Source: Henricia sp. BOLD:AAB3569
Lineage: Eukaryota; Echinodermata; Asteroidea; Spinulosida; Echinasteridae
DNA: 64,000 nucleotides
Reading direction: 5' to 3'
NCBI GenBank assembly: GCA_037783545.1
Contig: JBBELK010000326.1
Span: 124,001-188,000, forward strand
Part shown: positions 33,558 through 46,196 of the stretch, one piece after another
Position numbering within the stretch: the first letter of the stretch is position 1
Layout of the letters: every line of letters starts with the position of its first letter
Made by a program: the position numbers and the translations under genes
Notes under the pieces: generated by a model
The model's input: only the letters and a program-made list of their open reading frames with translations
Told to the model about the DNA's origin: nothing
The model's database searches: none

Positions 33558-36500
33558 CTATATTCCGCACTTGTCCTGAAAAATTGACAGACTTTCGCCG
33601 GGAAATGGCCGAGAAATTTCAGAGTTTAGGGAAAACTGGGTTCGGGCTTCCTGCCTGCTCTGCAGACCGTGGCTGTCCGTGTACTCCTGATCACTCGTGC
33701 GCATGCTCAGTCTTGTTTGGGACGGGAATTTGGTCAAAGTGTGGTCCAAACGTCGGCAAATTTGGAAGTCAATAAATTTTCCGAAGTACTTCAAATTTTG
33801 CATGCTCCAAACAGTCTATATTACGCACTTGTCCTGAACAATTGACAGACTTTCGCCGGGAAATGGCCGAGAAATGTCAGAGTTTAGGGAAAACTGGGCT
33901 CGGGCTTCCTGCCTGCTCTGCAGACAGTGGCTGTCCGTGTACTCCTGATCACTCGTGCGCATGCTCAGTCTTGTTTGGGACGGGAATTTGGTCAAAGTGT
34001 GGTCCAAACGTCGGCAAATTTGGAAGTCAAGAAATTTTCAGACGAACTTCAAAATTTGCATGCTCCAAACAGTCTATATTCCGCACTTGTCCTGAAAAAT
34101 TGACAGATTTTCGCCGGGAAATGGCCGAGAAATTTCAGAGTTTGGGGAAAACTGGGCTCGGGCTTCCTGCCTGCTCTGCAGACCGTGGCTGTCCGTGTAC
34201 TCCTGATCACTCGTGCGCATGCTCAGTCTTGTTTGGGACGGGAATTTGGTCAAAGTGTGGTCCAAACGTCGGCAAATTTGGAAGTCAATAAATTTTCCGA
34301 AGTACTTCAAATTTTGCATGCTCCAAACAGTCTATATTACGCACTTGTCCTGAACAATTGACAGACTTTCGCCGGGAAATGGCCGAGAAATGTCAGAGTT
34401 TAGGGAAAACTGGGCTCGGGCTTCCTGCCTGCTCTGCAGACAGTGGCTGTCCGTGTACTCCTGATCACTCGTGCGCATGCTCAGTCTTGTTTGGGACGGG
34501 AATTTGGTCAAAGTGTGGTCCAAACGTCGGCAAATTTGGAAGTCAATAAATTTTCAGACGAACTTCAACATTTGCATGCTCCAAACAGTCTATATTACGC
34601 ACTTGTCCTGAACAATTGACAGACTTTCGCCGGGAAATGGCCGAGAAATTTCAGAGTTTAGGGAAAACTGGGCTCGGGCTTCCTGCCTGCTCTGCAGACA
34701 GTGGCTGTCCGTGTACTCCTGATCACTCGTGCGCATGCTCAGTCTTGTTTGGGACGGGAATTTGGTCAAAGTGTGGTCCAAACGTCGGCAAATTTGGAAG
34801 TCAAGAAATTTTCAGACGAACTTCAAAATTTGCATGCTCCAAACAGTCTATATTCCGCACTTGTCCTGAAAAATTGACAGATTTTCGCCGGGAAATGGCC
34901 GAGAAATTTCAGAGTTTGGGGAAAACTGGGCTCGGGCTTCCTGCCTGCTCTGCAGACCGTGTCTGTCCGTGTACTCCTGATCACTCGTGCGCATGCTCAG
35001 TCTTGTTTGGGACGGCAATTTGGTCAAAGTGTGGTCCAAACGTCGGCAAATTTGGAAGTCAAGAAATTTTCCGACGAACTTCAAATTTTGCATGCTCCAA
35101 ACAGTCTATATTCCGCACTTGTCCTGAAAAATTGACAGACTTTCGCCGGGAAATGGCCGAGTAATTTCAGAGTTTAGGCAAAACTGGGCTCGGGCTTCCT
35201 GCCTGCTCTGCAGACCGTGGCTGTCCGTTTACTCCTGATTACTCGTGCGCATGCTCAGTCTTGTTTGGGACGGGAATTTGGTCAAAGTGTGGTCCAAACG
35301 TCGGCAAATTTGGAAGTCAATAAATTTTCCGACGTACTTCAAATTTTGCATGCTCCAAACAGTCTATATTCCGCACTTGTCCTGAAAATTTGACAGACTT
35401 TCGCCGGGAAAGGGCCGAGAAATTTCAGAGTTTAGGGAAAACTGGGCTCGGGCTTCCTGCCTGCTCTGCAGACCGTGGCTGTCCGTGTACTCCTGATCAC
35501 TCGTGCGCATGCTCAGTCTTGTTTGGGATGGGAATTTGGTCAAAGTGTGGTCCAAACGTCTGCAAATTTGGAAGTCAATAAATTTTCCGACGAACTTCAA
35601 ATTTTGCATGCTCCAAACAGTCTATATTCCGCACTTGTCCTGAACAATTGACAGACTTTCGCCGGGAAATGGCCGATAAATTTTAGAGTTTAGGGAAAAC
35701 TGGGCTCGGGCTTCCTGCCTGCTCTGCAGACCGTGGCTGTCCAAGTACTCCTGATCACTCGTGCGCATGCTCAGTCTTGTTTGGGACGGCAATTTGGTCA
35801 AAGTGTGGTCCAAACGTCGGCAAATTTGGAAGTCAAGAAATTTTCCGACGAACTTCAAATTTTGCATGCTCCAAACAGTCTATATTCCGCACTTGTCCTG
35901 AAAAATTGACAGACTTTCGCCGGGAAATGGCCGAGAAATTTCAGAGTTTAGGGAAAACTGGGTTCGGGCTTCCAGCCTGCTCTGCAGACCGTGGCTGTCC
36001 GTGTACTCCTGATCACTCGTGCGCATGCTCAGTCTTGTTTGGGACGGGAATTTGGTCAAAGTGTGGTCCAAACGTCGGCAAATTTGGAAGTCAATAAATT
36101 TTCCGAAGTACTTCAAATTTTGCATGCTCCAAACAGTCTATATTACGCACTTGTCCTGAACAATTGACAGACTTTCGCCGGGAAATGGCCGAGAAATGTC
36201 AGAGTTTAGGGAAAACTGGGCTCGGGCTTCCTGCCTGCTCTGCAGACAGTGGCTGTCCGTGTACTCCTGATCACTCGTGCGCATGCTCAGTCTTGTTTGG
36301 GACGGGAATTTGGTCAAAGTGTGGTCCAAACGTCGGCAAATTTGGAAGTCAAGAAATTTTCAGACAAACTTCAAAATTTGCATGCTCCAAACAGTCTATA
36401 TTCCGCACTTGTCCTGAAAAATTGACAGATTTTCGCCGGGAAATGGCCGAGAAATTTCAGAGTTTGGGGAAAACTGGGCTCGGGCTTCCTGCCTGCTCTG

Positions 36501-37169
36501 CAGACCGTGGCTGTCCGTGTACTCCTGATCACTCGTGCGCATGCTCAGTCTTGTTTGGGACGGGAATTTGGTCAAAGTGTGGTCCAAACGTCGGCAAATT
36601 TGGAAGTCAATAAATTTTCCGACGTACTTCAAATTTTGCATGCTCCAAACAGTCTATATTACGCACTTGTCCTGAACAATTGACAGACTTTCGCCGGGAA
36701 ATGGCCGAGAAATTTCAGAGTTTAGGGAAAACTGGGCTCGGGCTTCCTGCCTGCTCTGCAGACAGTGGCTGTCCGTGTACTCCTGATCACTCGTGCGCAT
36801 GCTCAGTCTTGTTTGGGACGGGAAATTGGTCAAAGTGTGGTCCAAACGTCGGCAAATTTGGAAGTCAAGAAATTTTCAGACGAACTTCAAAATTTGCATG
36901 CTCCAAACAGTCTATATTCCGCACTTGTCCTGAAAAATTGACAGATTTTCGCCGGGAAATGGCCGAGAAATTTCAGAGTTTGGGGAAAACTGGGCTCGGG
37001 CTTCCTGCCTGCTCTGCAGACCGTGGCTGTCCGTGTACTCCTGATCACTCGTGCGCATGCTCAGTCTTGTTTGGGACGGGAATTTGGTCAAAGTGTGGTC
37101 CAAACGTCGGCAAATTTGGAAGTCAATAAATTTTCCGAAGTACGTCAAATTTTGCATGCTCCAAACAGT
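33558..37169. repeat. Mixed-order stretch of fourteen S-type monomers (3,612 bp)
   Basis: The order read by markers is S6, S7, S8, S7, S7-like, S8/S2 chimera, S3, S4, S5, S6, S7, S8, S7, S8. S7 is marked by TATATTACGC and GACAGTGGCTG, often followed by TTTTCAGACG. S8 is marked by ACAGATTTTCGCC and GTTTGGGG. The S3 unit has GCCGAGTAATTT (35,157-35,168), which stops the forward frame. All units here are 258 bp. Confidence 0.78.
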
Positions 37170-39749
37170 CTATATTACGCACTTGTCCTGAACAACTGAC
37201 ATACTTTCGCCGGGAAATGGCCGAGAAATTTCAGAGTTTAGGGAAAACTGGGCTCGGGCTTCCTGCCTGCTCTGCAGACAGTGGCTGTCCGTGTACTCCT
37301 GATCACTCGTGCGCATGCTCAGTCTTGTTTGGGACGGGAATTTGGTAAAAGTGTGGTCCAAACGTCGGCAAATTTGGAAGTCAAGAAATTTTCTGACGAA
37401 CTTCAAATTTTGCATGCTCCAAACAGTATATATTCCGCACTTGTCCTGAAAAATTGACAAACTTTCGCCGGGAAATGGCCGAGAAATTTCAGAGTTTAGG
37501 GAAAACTGGGCTCGGGCCTCCTGACTGCTCTGCAGACCGTGGCTGTCCGTGTACTCCTGATCACTCGTGCGCATGCTCAGTCTTGTTTGGGACGGCAATT
37601 TGGTCAAAGTGTGGTCCAAACGTCGGCAAATTTGGAAGTCAAGAATTTTTCCGACGAACTTCAAATTTTGCATGCTCCAAACAGTCTATATTCCGCACTT
37701 GTCCTGAAAAATTGACAGACTTTCGCCGGGAAATGGCCGAGAAATTTCAGAGTTTAGGCAAAACTGGGCTCGGGCTTCCTGCCTGCTCTGCAGACCGTGG
37801 CTGTCCGTTTACTCCTGATTACTCGTGCGCATGCTTAGTCTTGTTTGGGACGGGAATTTGGTCAAAGTGTGGTCCAAACGTCGGCAAATTTGGAAGTCAA
37901 TAAATTTTCCGACGTACTTCAAATTTTGCATGCTCCAAACAGTCTATATTCCGCACTTGTCCTGAACAATTGACAGACCTTCGCCGGGAAATGGCCGAGA
38001 AATGTCAGAGTTTAGGGAAAACTGGGCTCGGGCTTCCTGCCTGCTCTGCAGACAGTGGCTGTCCGTGTACTCCTGATCACTCGTGCGCATGCTCAGTCTT
38101 GTTTGGGACGGGAATTTGGTCAAAGTGTGGTCCAAACGTCGGCAAATTTGGAAGTCAAGAAATTTTCAGACGAACTTCAAAATTTGCATGCTCCAAACAG
38201 TCTATATTCCGCACTTGTCCTGAAAAATTGACAGATTTTCGCCGGGAAATGGCCGAGAAATTTCAGAGTTTGGGGAAAACTGGGCTCGGGCTTCCTGCCT
38301 GCTCTGCAGACCGTGGCTGTCCGTGTACTCCTGATCACTCGTGCGCATGCTCAGTCTTGTTTGGGACGGGAATTTGGTCAAAGTGTGGTCCAAACGTCGG
38401 CAAATTTGGAAGTCAATAAATTTTCCGAAGTACGTCAAATTTTGCATGCTCCAAACAGTCTATATTACGCACTTGTCCTGAACAACTGACATACTTTCGC
38501 CGGGAAATGGCCGAGAAATTTCAGAGTTTAGGGAAAACTGGGCTCGGGCTTCCTGCCTGCTCTGCAGACAGTGGCTGTCCGTGTACTCCTGATCACTCGT
38601 GCGCATGCTCAGTCTTGTTTGGGACGGGAATTTGGTCAAAGTGTGGTCCAAACGTCGGCAAATTTGGAAGTCAAGAAATTTTCTGACGAACTTCAAATTT
38701 TGCATGCTCCAAACAGTATATATTCCGCACTTGTCCTGAAAAATTGACAGACTTTCGCCGGGAAATGGCCGAGAAATTTCAGAGTTTAGGGAAAACTGGG
38801 CTCGGGCCTCCTGACTGCTCTGCAGACCGTGGCTGTCCGTGTACTCCTGATCACTCGTGCGCATGCTCAGTCTTGTTTGGGACGGCAATTTGGTCAAAGT
38901 GTGGTCCAAACGTCGGCAAATTTGGAAGTCAAGAAATTTTCCGACGAACTTCAAATTTTGCATGCTCCAAACAGTCTATATTCCGCACTTGTCCTGAAAA
39001 ATTGACAGACTTTCGCCGGGAAATGGCCGAGAAATTTCAGAGTTTAGGCAAAACTGGGCTCAGGCTTCCTGCCTGCTCTGCAGACCGTGGCTGTCCGTTT
39101 ACTCCTGATTACTCGTGCGCATGCTCAGTCTTGTTTGGGACGGGAATTTGGTCAAAGTGTGGTCCAAACGTCGGCAAATTTGGAAGTCAATAAATTTTCC
39201 GACGTACTTCAAATTTTGCATGCTCCAAACAGTCTATATTCCGCACTTGTCCTGAACAATTGACAGACTTTCGCCGGGAAATGGCCGAGAAATGTCAGAG
39301 TTTAGAGAAAACTGGGCTCGGGCTTCCTGCCTGCTCTGCAGACAGTGGCTGTCCGTGTACTCCTGATCACTCGTGCGCATGCTCAGTCTTGTTTGGGACG
39401 GGAATTTGGTCAAAGTGTGGTCCAAACGTCGGCAAATTTGGAAGTCAAGAAATTTTCAGACGAACTTCAAAATTTGCATGCTCCAAACAGTCTATATTCC
39501 GCACTTGTCCTGAAAAATTGACAGATTTTCGCCGGGAAATGGCCGAGAAATTTCAGAGTTTGGGGAAAACTGGGCTCGGGCTTCCTGCCTGCTCTGCAGA
39601 CCGTGGCTGTCCGTGTACTCCTGATCACTCGTGCGCATGCTCAGTCTTGTTTGGGACGGGAATTTGGTCAAAGTGTGGTCCAAACGTCGGCAAATTTGGA
39701 AGTCAATAAATTTTCCGACGTACTTCAAATTTTGCATGCTCCAAACAGT
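37170..39749. repeat. Variant five-monomer HOR S1-S2-S3-S7-S8, two tandem copies (2 x 1,290 bp)
   Basis: The first three positions match the HOR at 29,172, but positions four and five are S7-S8 in place of S4-S5. Copies lie at 37,170-38,459 and 38,460-39,749. Private marks include CATGCTTAGTC at about 37,831 and GGGCTCAGGCTT at about 39,056. Confidence 0.84.
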
Positions 39750-41812
39750 CTATATTACGCACTTGTCCTGAACAATTGACAGACTTTCGCCGGGAAATGG
39801 CCGAGAAATTTCAGAGTTTAGGGAAAACTGGGCTCGGGCTTCCTGCATGCTCTGCAGACAGTGGCTGTCCGTGTACTCCTGATCACTCGTGCGCATGCTC
39901 AGTCTTGTTTGGGACGGGAATTTGGTCAAAGTGTGGTCCAAACGTCGGCAAATTTGGAAGTCAAGAAATTTTCAGACGAACTTCAAAATTTGCATGCTCC
40001 AAACAGTCTATATTCCGCACTTGTCCTGAAAAATTGACAGATTTTCGCCGGAAAATGGCCGAGAAATTTCAGAGTTTAGGGAAAACTGGGCTCGGGCTTC
40101 CTGACTGCTCTGCAGACCGTGGCTGTCCGTGTACTCCTGATCACTCGTGCGCATGCTCAGTCTTGTTTGGGACGGCAATTTGGTCAAAGTGTGGTCCAAA
40201 CGTCGGCAAATTTGGAAGTCAAGAAATTTTCCGACGAACTTCAAATTTTGCATGCTCCAAACAGTCTATATTCCGCACTTGTCCTGAAAAATTGACAGAC
40301 TTTCGCCGGGAAATGGCCGAGAAATTTCAGAGTTTAGGCAAAACTGGGCTCGGGCTTCCTGCCTGCTCTGCAGACCGTGGCTGTCCGTTTACTCCTGATT
40401 ACTCGTGCGCATGCTCAGTCTTGTTTGGGACGGGAATTTGGTCAAAGTGTGGTCCAAACGTCGGCAAATTTGGAAGTCAATAAATTTTCCGACGTACTTC
40501 AAATTTTGCATGCTCCAAACAGTCTATATTCCGCACTTGTCCTGAACAATTGACAGACTTTCGCCGGGAAATGGCCGAGAAATGTCAGAGTTTAGGGAAA
40601 ACTGGGCTCGGGCTTCCTGCCTGCTCTGCAGACAGTGGCTGTCCGTGTACTCCTGATCACTCGTGCGCATGCTCAGTCTTGTTTGGGACGGGAATTTGGT
40701 CAAAGTGTGGTCCAAACGTCGGCAAATTTGGAAGTCAAGAAATTTTCAGACGAACTTCAAAATTTGCATGCTCCAAACAGTCTATATTCCGCACTTGTCC
40801 TGAAAAATTGACAGATTTTCGCCGGGAAATGGCCGAGAAATTTCAGAGTTTGGGGAAAACTGGGCTCGGGCTTCCTGCCTGCTCTGCAGACCGTGGCTGT
40901 CCGTGTACTCCTGATCACTCGTGCGCATGCTCAGTCTTGTTTGGGACGGGAATTTGGTCAAAGTGTGGTCCAAACGTCGGCAAATTTGGAAGTCAATAAA
41001 TTTTCCGACGTACTTCAAATTTTGCATGCTCCAAACAGTCTATATTACGCACTTGTCCTGAACAATTGACAGACTTTCGCCGGGAAATGGCCGAGAAATT
41101 TCAGAGTTTAGGGAAAACTGGGCTCGGGCTTCCTGCATGCTCTGCAGACAGTGGCTGTCCGTGTACTCCTGATCACTCGTGCGCATGCTCAGTCTTGTTT
41201 GGGACGGGAATTTGGTCAAAGTGTGGTCCAAACGTCGGCAAATTTGGAAGTCAAGAAATTTTCAGACGAACTTCAAAATTTGCATGCTCCAAACAGTCTA
41301 TATTCCGCACTTGTCCTGAAAAATTGACAGATTTTCGCCGGGAAATGGCCGAGAAATTTCAGAGTTTAGGGAAAACTGGGCTCGGGCTTCCTGACTGCTC
41401 TGCAGACCGTGGCTGTCCGTGTACTCCTGATCACTCGTGCGCATGCTCAGTCTTGTTTGGTACGGCAATTTGGTCAAAGTGTGGTCCAAACGTCGGCAAA
41501 TTTGGAAGTCAAGAAATTTTCAGACGAACTTCAAAATTTGCATGCTCCAAACAGTCTATATTCCGCACTTGTCCTGAAAAATTGACAGATTTTCGCCGGG
41601 AAATGGCCGAGAAATTTCAGAGTTTGGGGAAAACTGGGCTCGGGCTTCCTGCCTGCTCTGCAGACCGTGGCTGTCCGTGTACTCCTGATCACTCGTGCGC
41701 ATGCTCAGTCTTGTTTGGGACGGGAATTTGGTCAAAGTGTGGTCCAAACGTCGGCAAATTTGGAAGTCAAGAAATTTCCGACGAACTTCAAATTTTGCAT
41801 GCTCCAAACAGT
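39750..41812. repeat. Second variant five-monomer HOR S7-S2-S3-S7-S8 (1,290 bp) and a shortened repeat (773 bp)
   Basis: 39,750-41,039 reads S7, S2, S3, S7, S8. The next copy reads S7, S2, S8 and ends in a 257-bp unit (GAAATTTCCGACG at 41,771-41,783). Both S7 units at the copy starts share CTGCATGCTCTG, absent from other S7 units. Confidence 0.8.
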
Positions 41813-43359
41813 CTATATTCCGCACTTGTCCTGAAAAATTGACAGACTTTCGCCGGGAAATGGCCGAGAAATTTCAGAGTTTAGGGAAAACTGGGCTCGG
41901 GCTTCCTGACTGCTCTGCAGACCGTGGCTGTCCGTGTACTCCTGATCACTCGTGCGCATGCTCAGTCTTGTTTGGGACGGCAATTTGGTCAAAGTGTGGT
42001 CCAAACGTCGGCAAATTTGGAAGTCAAGAAATTTTCCGACGAACTTCAAATTGTGCATGCTCCAAACAGTCTATATTCCGCACTTGTCCTGAAAAATTGA
42101 CAGACTTTCGCCGGGAAATGGCCGAGAAATTTCAGAGTTTAGGCAAAACTGGGCTCGGGCTTCCTGCCTGCTCTGCAGACCGTGGCTGTCCGTTTACTCC
42201 TGATTACTCGTGCGCATGCTCAGTCTTGTTTGGGACGGGAATTTGGTCAAAGTGTGGTCCAAACGTCGGCAAATTTGGAAGTCAATAAATTTTCCGACGT
42301 ACTTCAAATTTTGCATGCTCCAAACAGTCTATATTCCGCACTTGTTTTGAAAAATTGACAGACTTTCGCCGGGAAATGGCCGAGAAATTTCAGAGTTTAG
42401 GGAAAACTGGGCTCGGGCTTCCTGCCTGCTCTGCAGACCGTGGCTGTCCGTGTACTCCTGATCACTCGTGCGCATGCTCAGTCTTGTTTGGGACGGGAAT
42501 TTGGTCAAAGTGTGGTCCAAACGTCTGCAAATTTGGAAGTCAATAAATTTTCCGACGAACTTCAAATTTTGCATGCTCCAAACAGTCTATATTCCGCACT
42601 TGTCCTGAACAATTGACAGACTTTCGCCGGGAAATGGCCGATAAATTTCAGAGTTTAGGGAAAACTGGGCTCGGGCTTCCTGCCTGCTCTGCAGACCGTG
42701 GCTGTCCAAGTACTCCTGATCACTCGTGCGCATGCTCAGTCTTGTTTGGGACGGCAATTTGGTCAAAGTGTGGTCCAAACGTCGGCAAATTTGGAAGTCA
42801 AGAAATTTTCCGACGAACTTCAAATTTTGCATGCTCCAAACAGTCTATATTCCGCACTTGTCCTGAAAAATTGACAGACTTTCGCCGGGAAATGGCCGAG
42901 AAATTTCAGAGTTTAGGGAAAACTGGGTTCGGGCTTCCTGCCTGCTCTGCAGACCGTGGCTGTCCGTGTACTCCTGATCACTCGTGCGCATGCTCAGTCT
43001 TGTTTGGGACGGGAATTTGGTCAAAGTGTGGTCCAAACGTCGGCAAATTTGGAAGTCAATAAATTTTCCGAAGTACTTCAAATTTTGCATGCTCCAAACA
43101 GTCTATATTACGCACTTGTCCTGAACAATTGACAGACTTTCGCCGGGAAATGGCCGAGAAATGTCAGAGTTTAGGGAAAACTGGGCTCGGGCTTCCTGCC
43201 TGCTCTGCAGACAGTGGCTGTCCGTGTACTCCTGATCACTCGTGCGCATGCTCAGTCTTGTTTGGGACGGGAATTTGGTCAAAGTGTGGTCCAAACGTCG
43301 GCAAATTTGGAAGTCAAGAAATTTCCGACGAACTTCAAATTTTGCATGCTCCAAACAGT
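41813..43359. repeat. Six-monomer run S2-S3-S4-S5-S6-S7 (1,547 bp)
   Basis: S2 to S6 are in the order of the 29-33 kb HOR. The final S7 unit is one base short, at about 43,318-43,328 (GAAATTTCCGA). The S4 unit has TTGTTTTGAAAAATTG at about 42,342. The minus-one unit again directly precedes an S2 unit. Confidence 0.78.
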
Positions 43360-44907
43360 CTATATTCCGCACTTGTCCTGAAAAATTGACAGACTTTCGC
43401 CGGGAAATGGCCGAGAAATTTCAGAGTTTAGGGAAAATTGGGATCGGGCTTCCTGACTGCTCTGCAGACCGTGGCTGTCCGTGTACTCCTGATCACTCGT
43501 GCGCATGCTCAGTCTTGTTTGGGACGGCAATTTGGTCAAAGTGTGGTCCAAACGTCGGCAAATTTGGAAGTCAATAAATTTTCCGACGAACTTCAAATTT
43601 TGCATGCTCCAAACAGTCTATATTCCGCACTTGTCCTGAAAAATTGACAGACTTTCGCCGGGAAATGGCCGAGAAATTTCAGAGTTTAGGCAAAACTGGG
43701 CTCGGGCTTCCTGCCTGCTCTGCAGACCGTGGCTGTCCGTTTACTCCTGATTACTCGTGCGCATGCTCAGTCTTGTTTGGGACGGGAATTTGGTCAAAGT
43801 GTGGTCCAAACGTCGGCAAATTTGGAAGTCAATAAATTTTCCGACGTACTTCAAATTTTGCATGCTCCAAACAGTCTGTATTCCGCACTTGTCCTGAAAA
43901 ATTGACAGACTTTCGCCGGGAAATGGCCGAGAAATTTCAGAGTTTAGGGAAAACTGGGCTCGGGCTTCCTGCCTGCTCTGCAGACCGTGGCTGTCCGTGT
44001 ACTCCTGATCACTCGTGCGCATGCTCAGTCTTGTTTGGGACGGGAATTTGGTCAAAGTGTGGTCCAAACGTCTGCAAATTTGGAAGTCAATAAATTTTCC
44101 GACGAACTTCAAATTTTGCATGCTCCAAACAGTCTATATTCCGCACTTGTCCTGAACAATTGACAGACTTTCGCCGGGAAATGGCCGATAAATTTCAGAG
44201 TTTAGGGAAAACTGGGCTCGGGCTTCCTGACTGCTCTGCAGACCGTGGCTGTCCGTGTACTCCTGATCACTCGTGCGCATGCTCAGTCTTGTTTGGGACG
44301 GCAATTTGGTCAAAGTGTGGTCCAAACGTCGGCAAATTTGGAAGTCAATAAATTTTCCGACGAACTTCAAATTTTGCATGCTCCAAACAGTCTATATTCC
44401 GCACTTGTCCTGAAAAATTGACAGACTTTCGCCGGGAAATGGCCGAGAAATTTCAGAGTTTAGGCAAAACTGGGCTCGGGCTTCCTGCCTGCTCTGCAGA
44501 CCGTGGCTGTCCGTTTACTCCTGATTACTCGTGCGCATGCTCAGTCTTGTTTGGGACGGGAATTTGGTCAAAGTGTGGTCCAAACGTCGGCAAATTTGGA
44601 AGTCAATAAATTTTCCGACGTACTTCAAATTTTGCATGCTCCAAACAGTCTGTATTCCGCACTTGTCCTGAAAAATTGACAGACTTTCGCCGGGAAATGG
44701 CCGAGAAATTTCAGAGTTTAGGGAAAACTGGGCTCGGGCTTCCTGCCTGCTCTGCAGACCGTGGCTGTCCGTGTACTCCTGATCACTCGTGCGCATGCTC
44801 AGTCTTGTTTGGGACGGGAATTTGGTCAAAGTGTGGTCCAAACGTCTGCAAATTTGGAAGTCAATAAATTTTCCGACGAACTTCAAATTTTGCATGCTCC
44901 AAACAGT
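43360..44907. repeat. Three-monomer block S2-S3-S4 in two tandem copies (2 x 774 bp)
   Basis: Copies lie at 43,360-44,133 and 44,134-44,907. S4 in both begins CTGTATTCCG instead of CTATATTCCG. The second copy's first unit starts like S5 (GAACAATTG, GCCGATAAATTT) and continues like S2 (CCTGACTGCTC, GACGGCAAT), so it is a chimera. Confidence 0.8.
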
Positions 44908-45939
44908 CTATATTCCGCACTTGTCCTGAACAATTGACAGACTTTCGCCGGGAAATGGCCGATAAATTTCAGAGTTTAGGGAAAACTGGGCTCGGGCTTC
45001 CTGCCTGCTCTGCAGACGGTGGCTGTCCAAGTACTCCTGATCACTCGTGCGCATGCTCAGTCTTGTTTGGGACGGGAATTTGGTCCAAGTGTGGTCCAAA
45101 CTTTGGCAAATTTGGAAGTCAAGAAATTTTCCGACGAACTTCAGATTTTGCATGCTCCAAACAGTCTATATTCCGCACTTGTCCTGAAAAATGGACAGAC
45201 TTTCGCCGGGAAATGGCCGAGAAATTTAAGAGTTTGGGGAAAACTGGGCTCGGGCTTCCTTCCTGCTCTGCAGACCGTGGCTGTCCGTGTACTCCTGATC
45301 ACTCGTGCGCATGCTCAGTCTTGTTTGGGACGGCAATTTGGTCAAAGTGTGGTCCAAACGTCGGCAAATTTGGAAGTCAAGAAATTTTCCGACGAACTTT
45401 AAATTTTGCATGCTCCAAACAGTCTATATTCCGCACTTGTCCTGAAAAATTGACAGACTTTCGCCGGGAAATGGCCGAGAAATTTCAGAGTTTAGGGAAA
45501 ACTGGGTTCGGGCTTCCTGCCTGCTCTGCAGACCGTGGCTGTCCGTGTACTCCTGATCACTCGTGCGCATGCTCAGTCTTGTTTGGGACGGGAATTTGGT
45601 CAAAGTGTGGTCCAAACGTCGGCAAATTTGGAAGTCAATAAATTTTCCGAAGTACTTCAAATTTTGCATGCTCCAAACAGTCTATATTACGCACTTGTCC
45701 TGAACAATTGACAGACTTTCGCCGGGAAATGGCCGATAAATTTCAGAGTTTAGGGAAAACTGGGCTCGGGCTTCCTGCCTGCTCTGCAGACGGTGGCTGT
45801 CCAAGTACTCCTGATCACTCGTGCGCATGCTCAGTCTTGTTTGGGACGGGAATTTGGTCCAAGTGTGGTCCAAACTTTGGCAAATTTGGAAGTCAAGAAA
45901 TTTTCCGACGAACTTCAGATTTTGCATGCTCCAAACAGT

Positions 45940-46196
45940 CTATATTCCGCACTTGGCCTGAAAAATGGACAGACTTTCGCCGGGAAATGGCCGAGAAATG
46001 TAAGAGTTTGGGGAAAACTGGGCTCGGGCTTCCTTCCTGCTCTGCAGACCGTGGCTGTCCGTGTACTCCTGATCACTCGTGCGCATGCTCAGTCTTGTTT
46101 GGGACGGCAATTTGGTCAAAGTGTGGTCCAAACGTCGGCAAATTTGGAAGTCAAGAAATTTCCGACGAACTTCAAATTTTGCATGCTCCAAACAGT
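45940..46196. repeat. 257-bp Q unit (minus-one class II)
   Basis: One T is missing from the run in GAAATTTCCGACG (46,155-46,167). The same loss occurs in units ending near 41,812, 43,359, 48,259, 49,548, 50,837 and 52,642. In all seven the following unit is of type S2 or T, so the loss travels with that junction. It alters the right arm of the dyad by turning a mismatch into a bulge. Confidence 0.88.
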
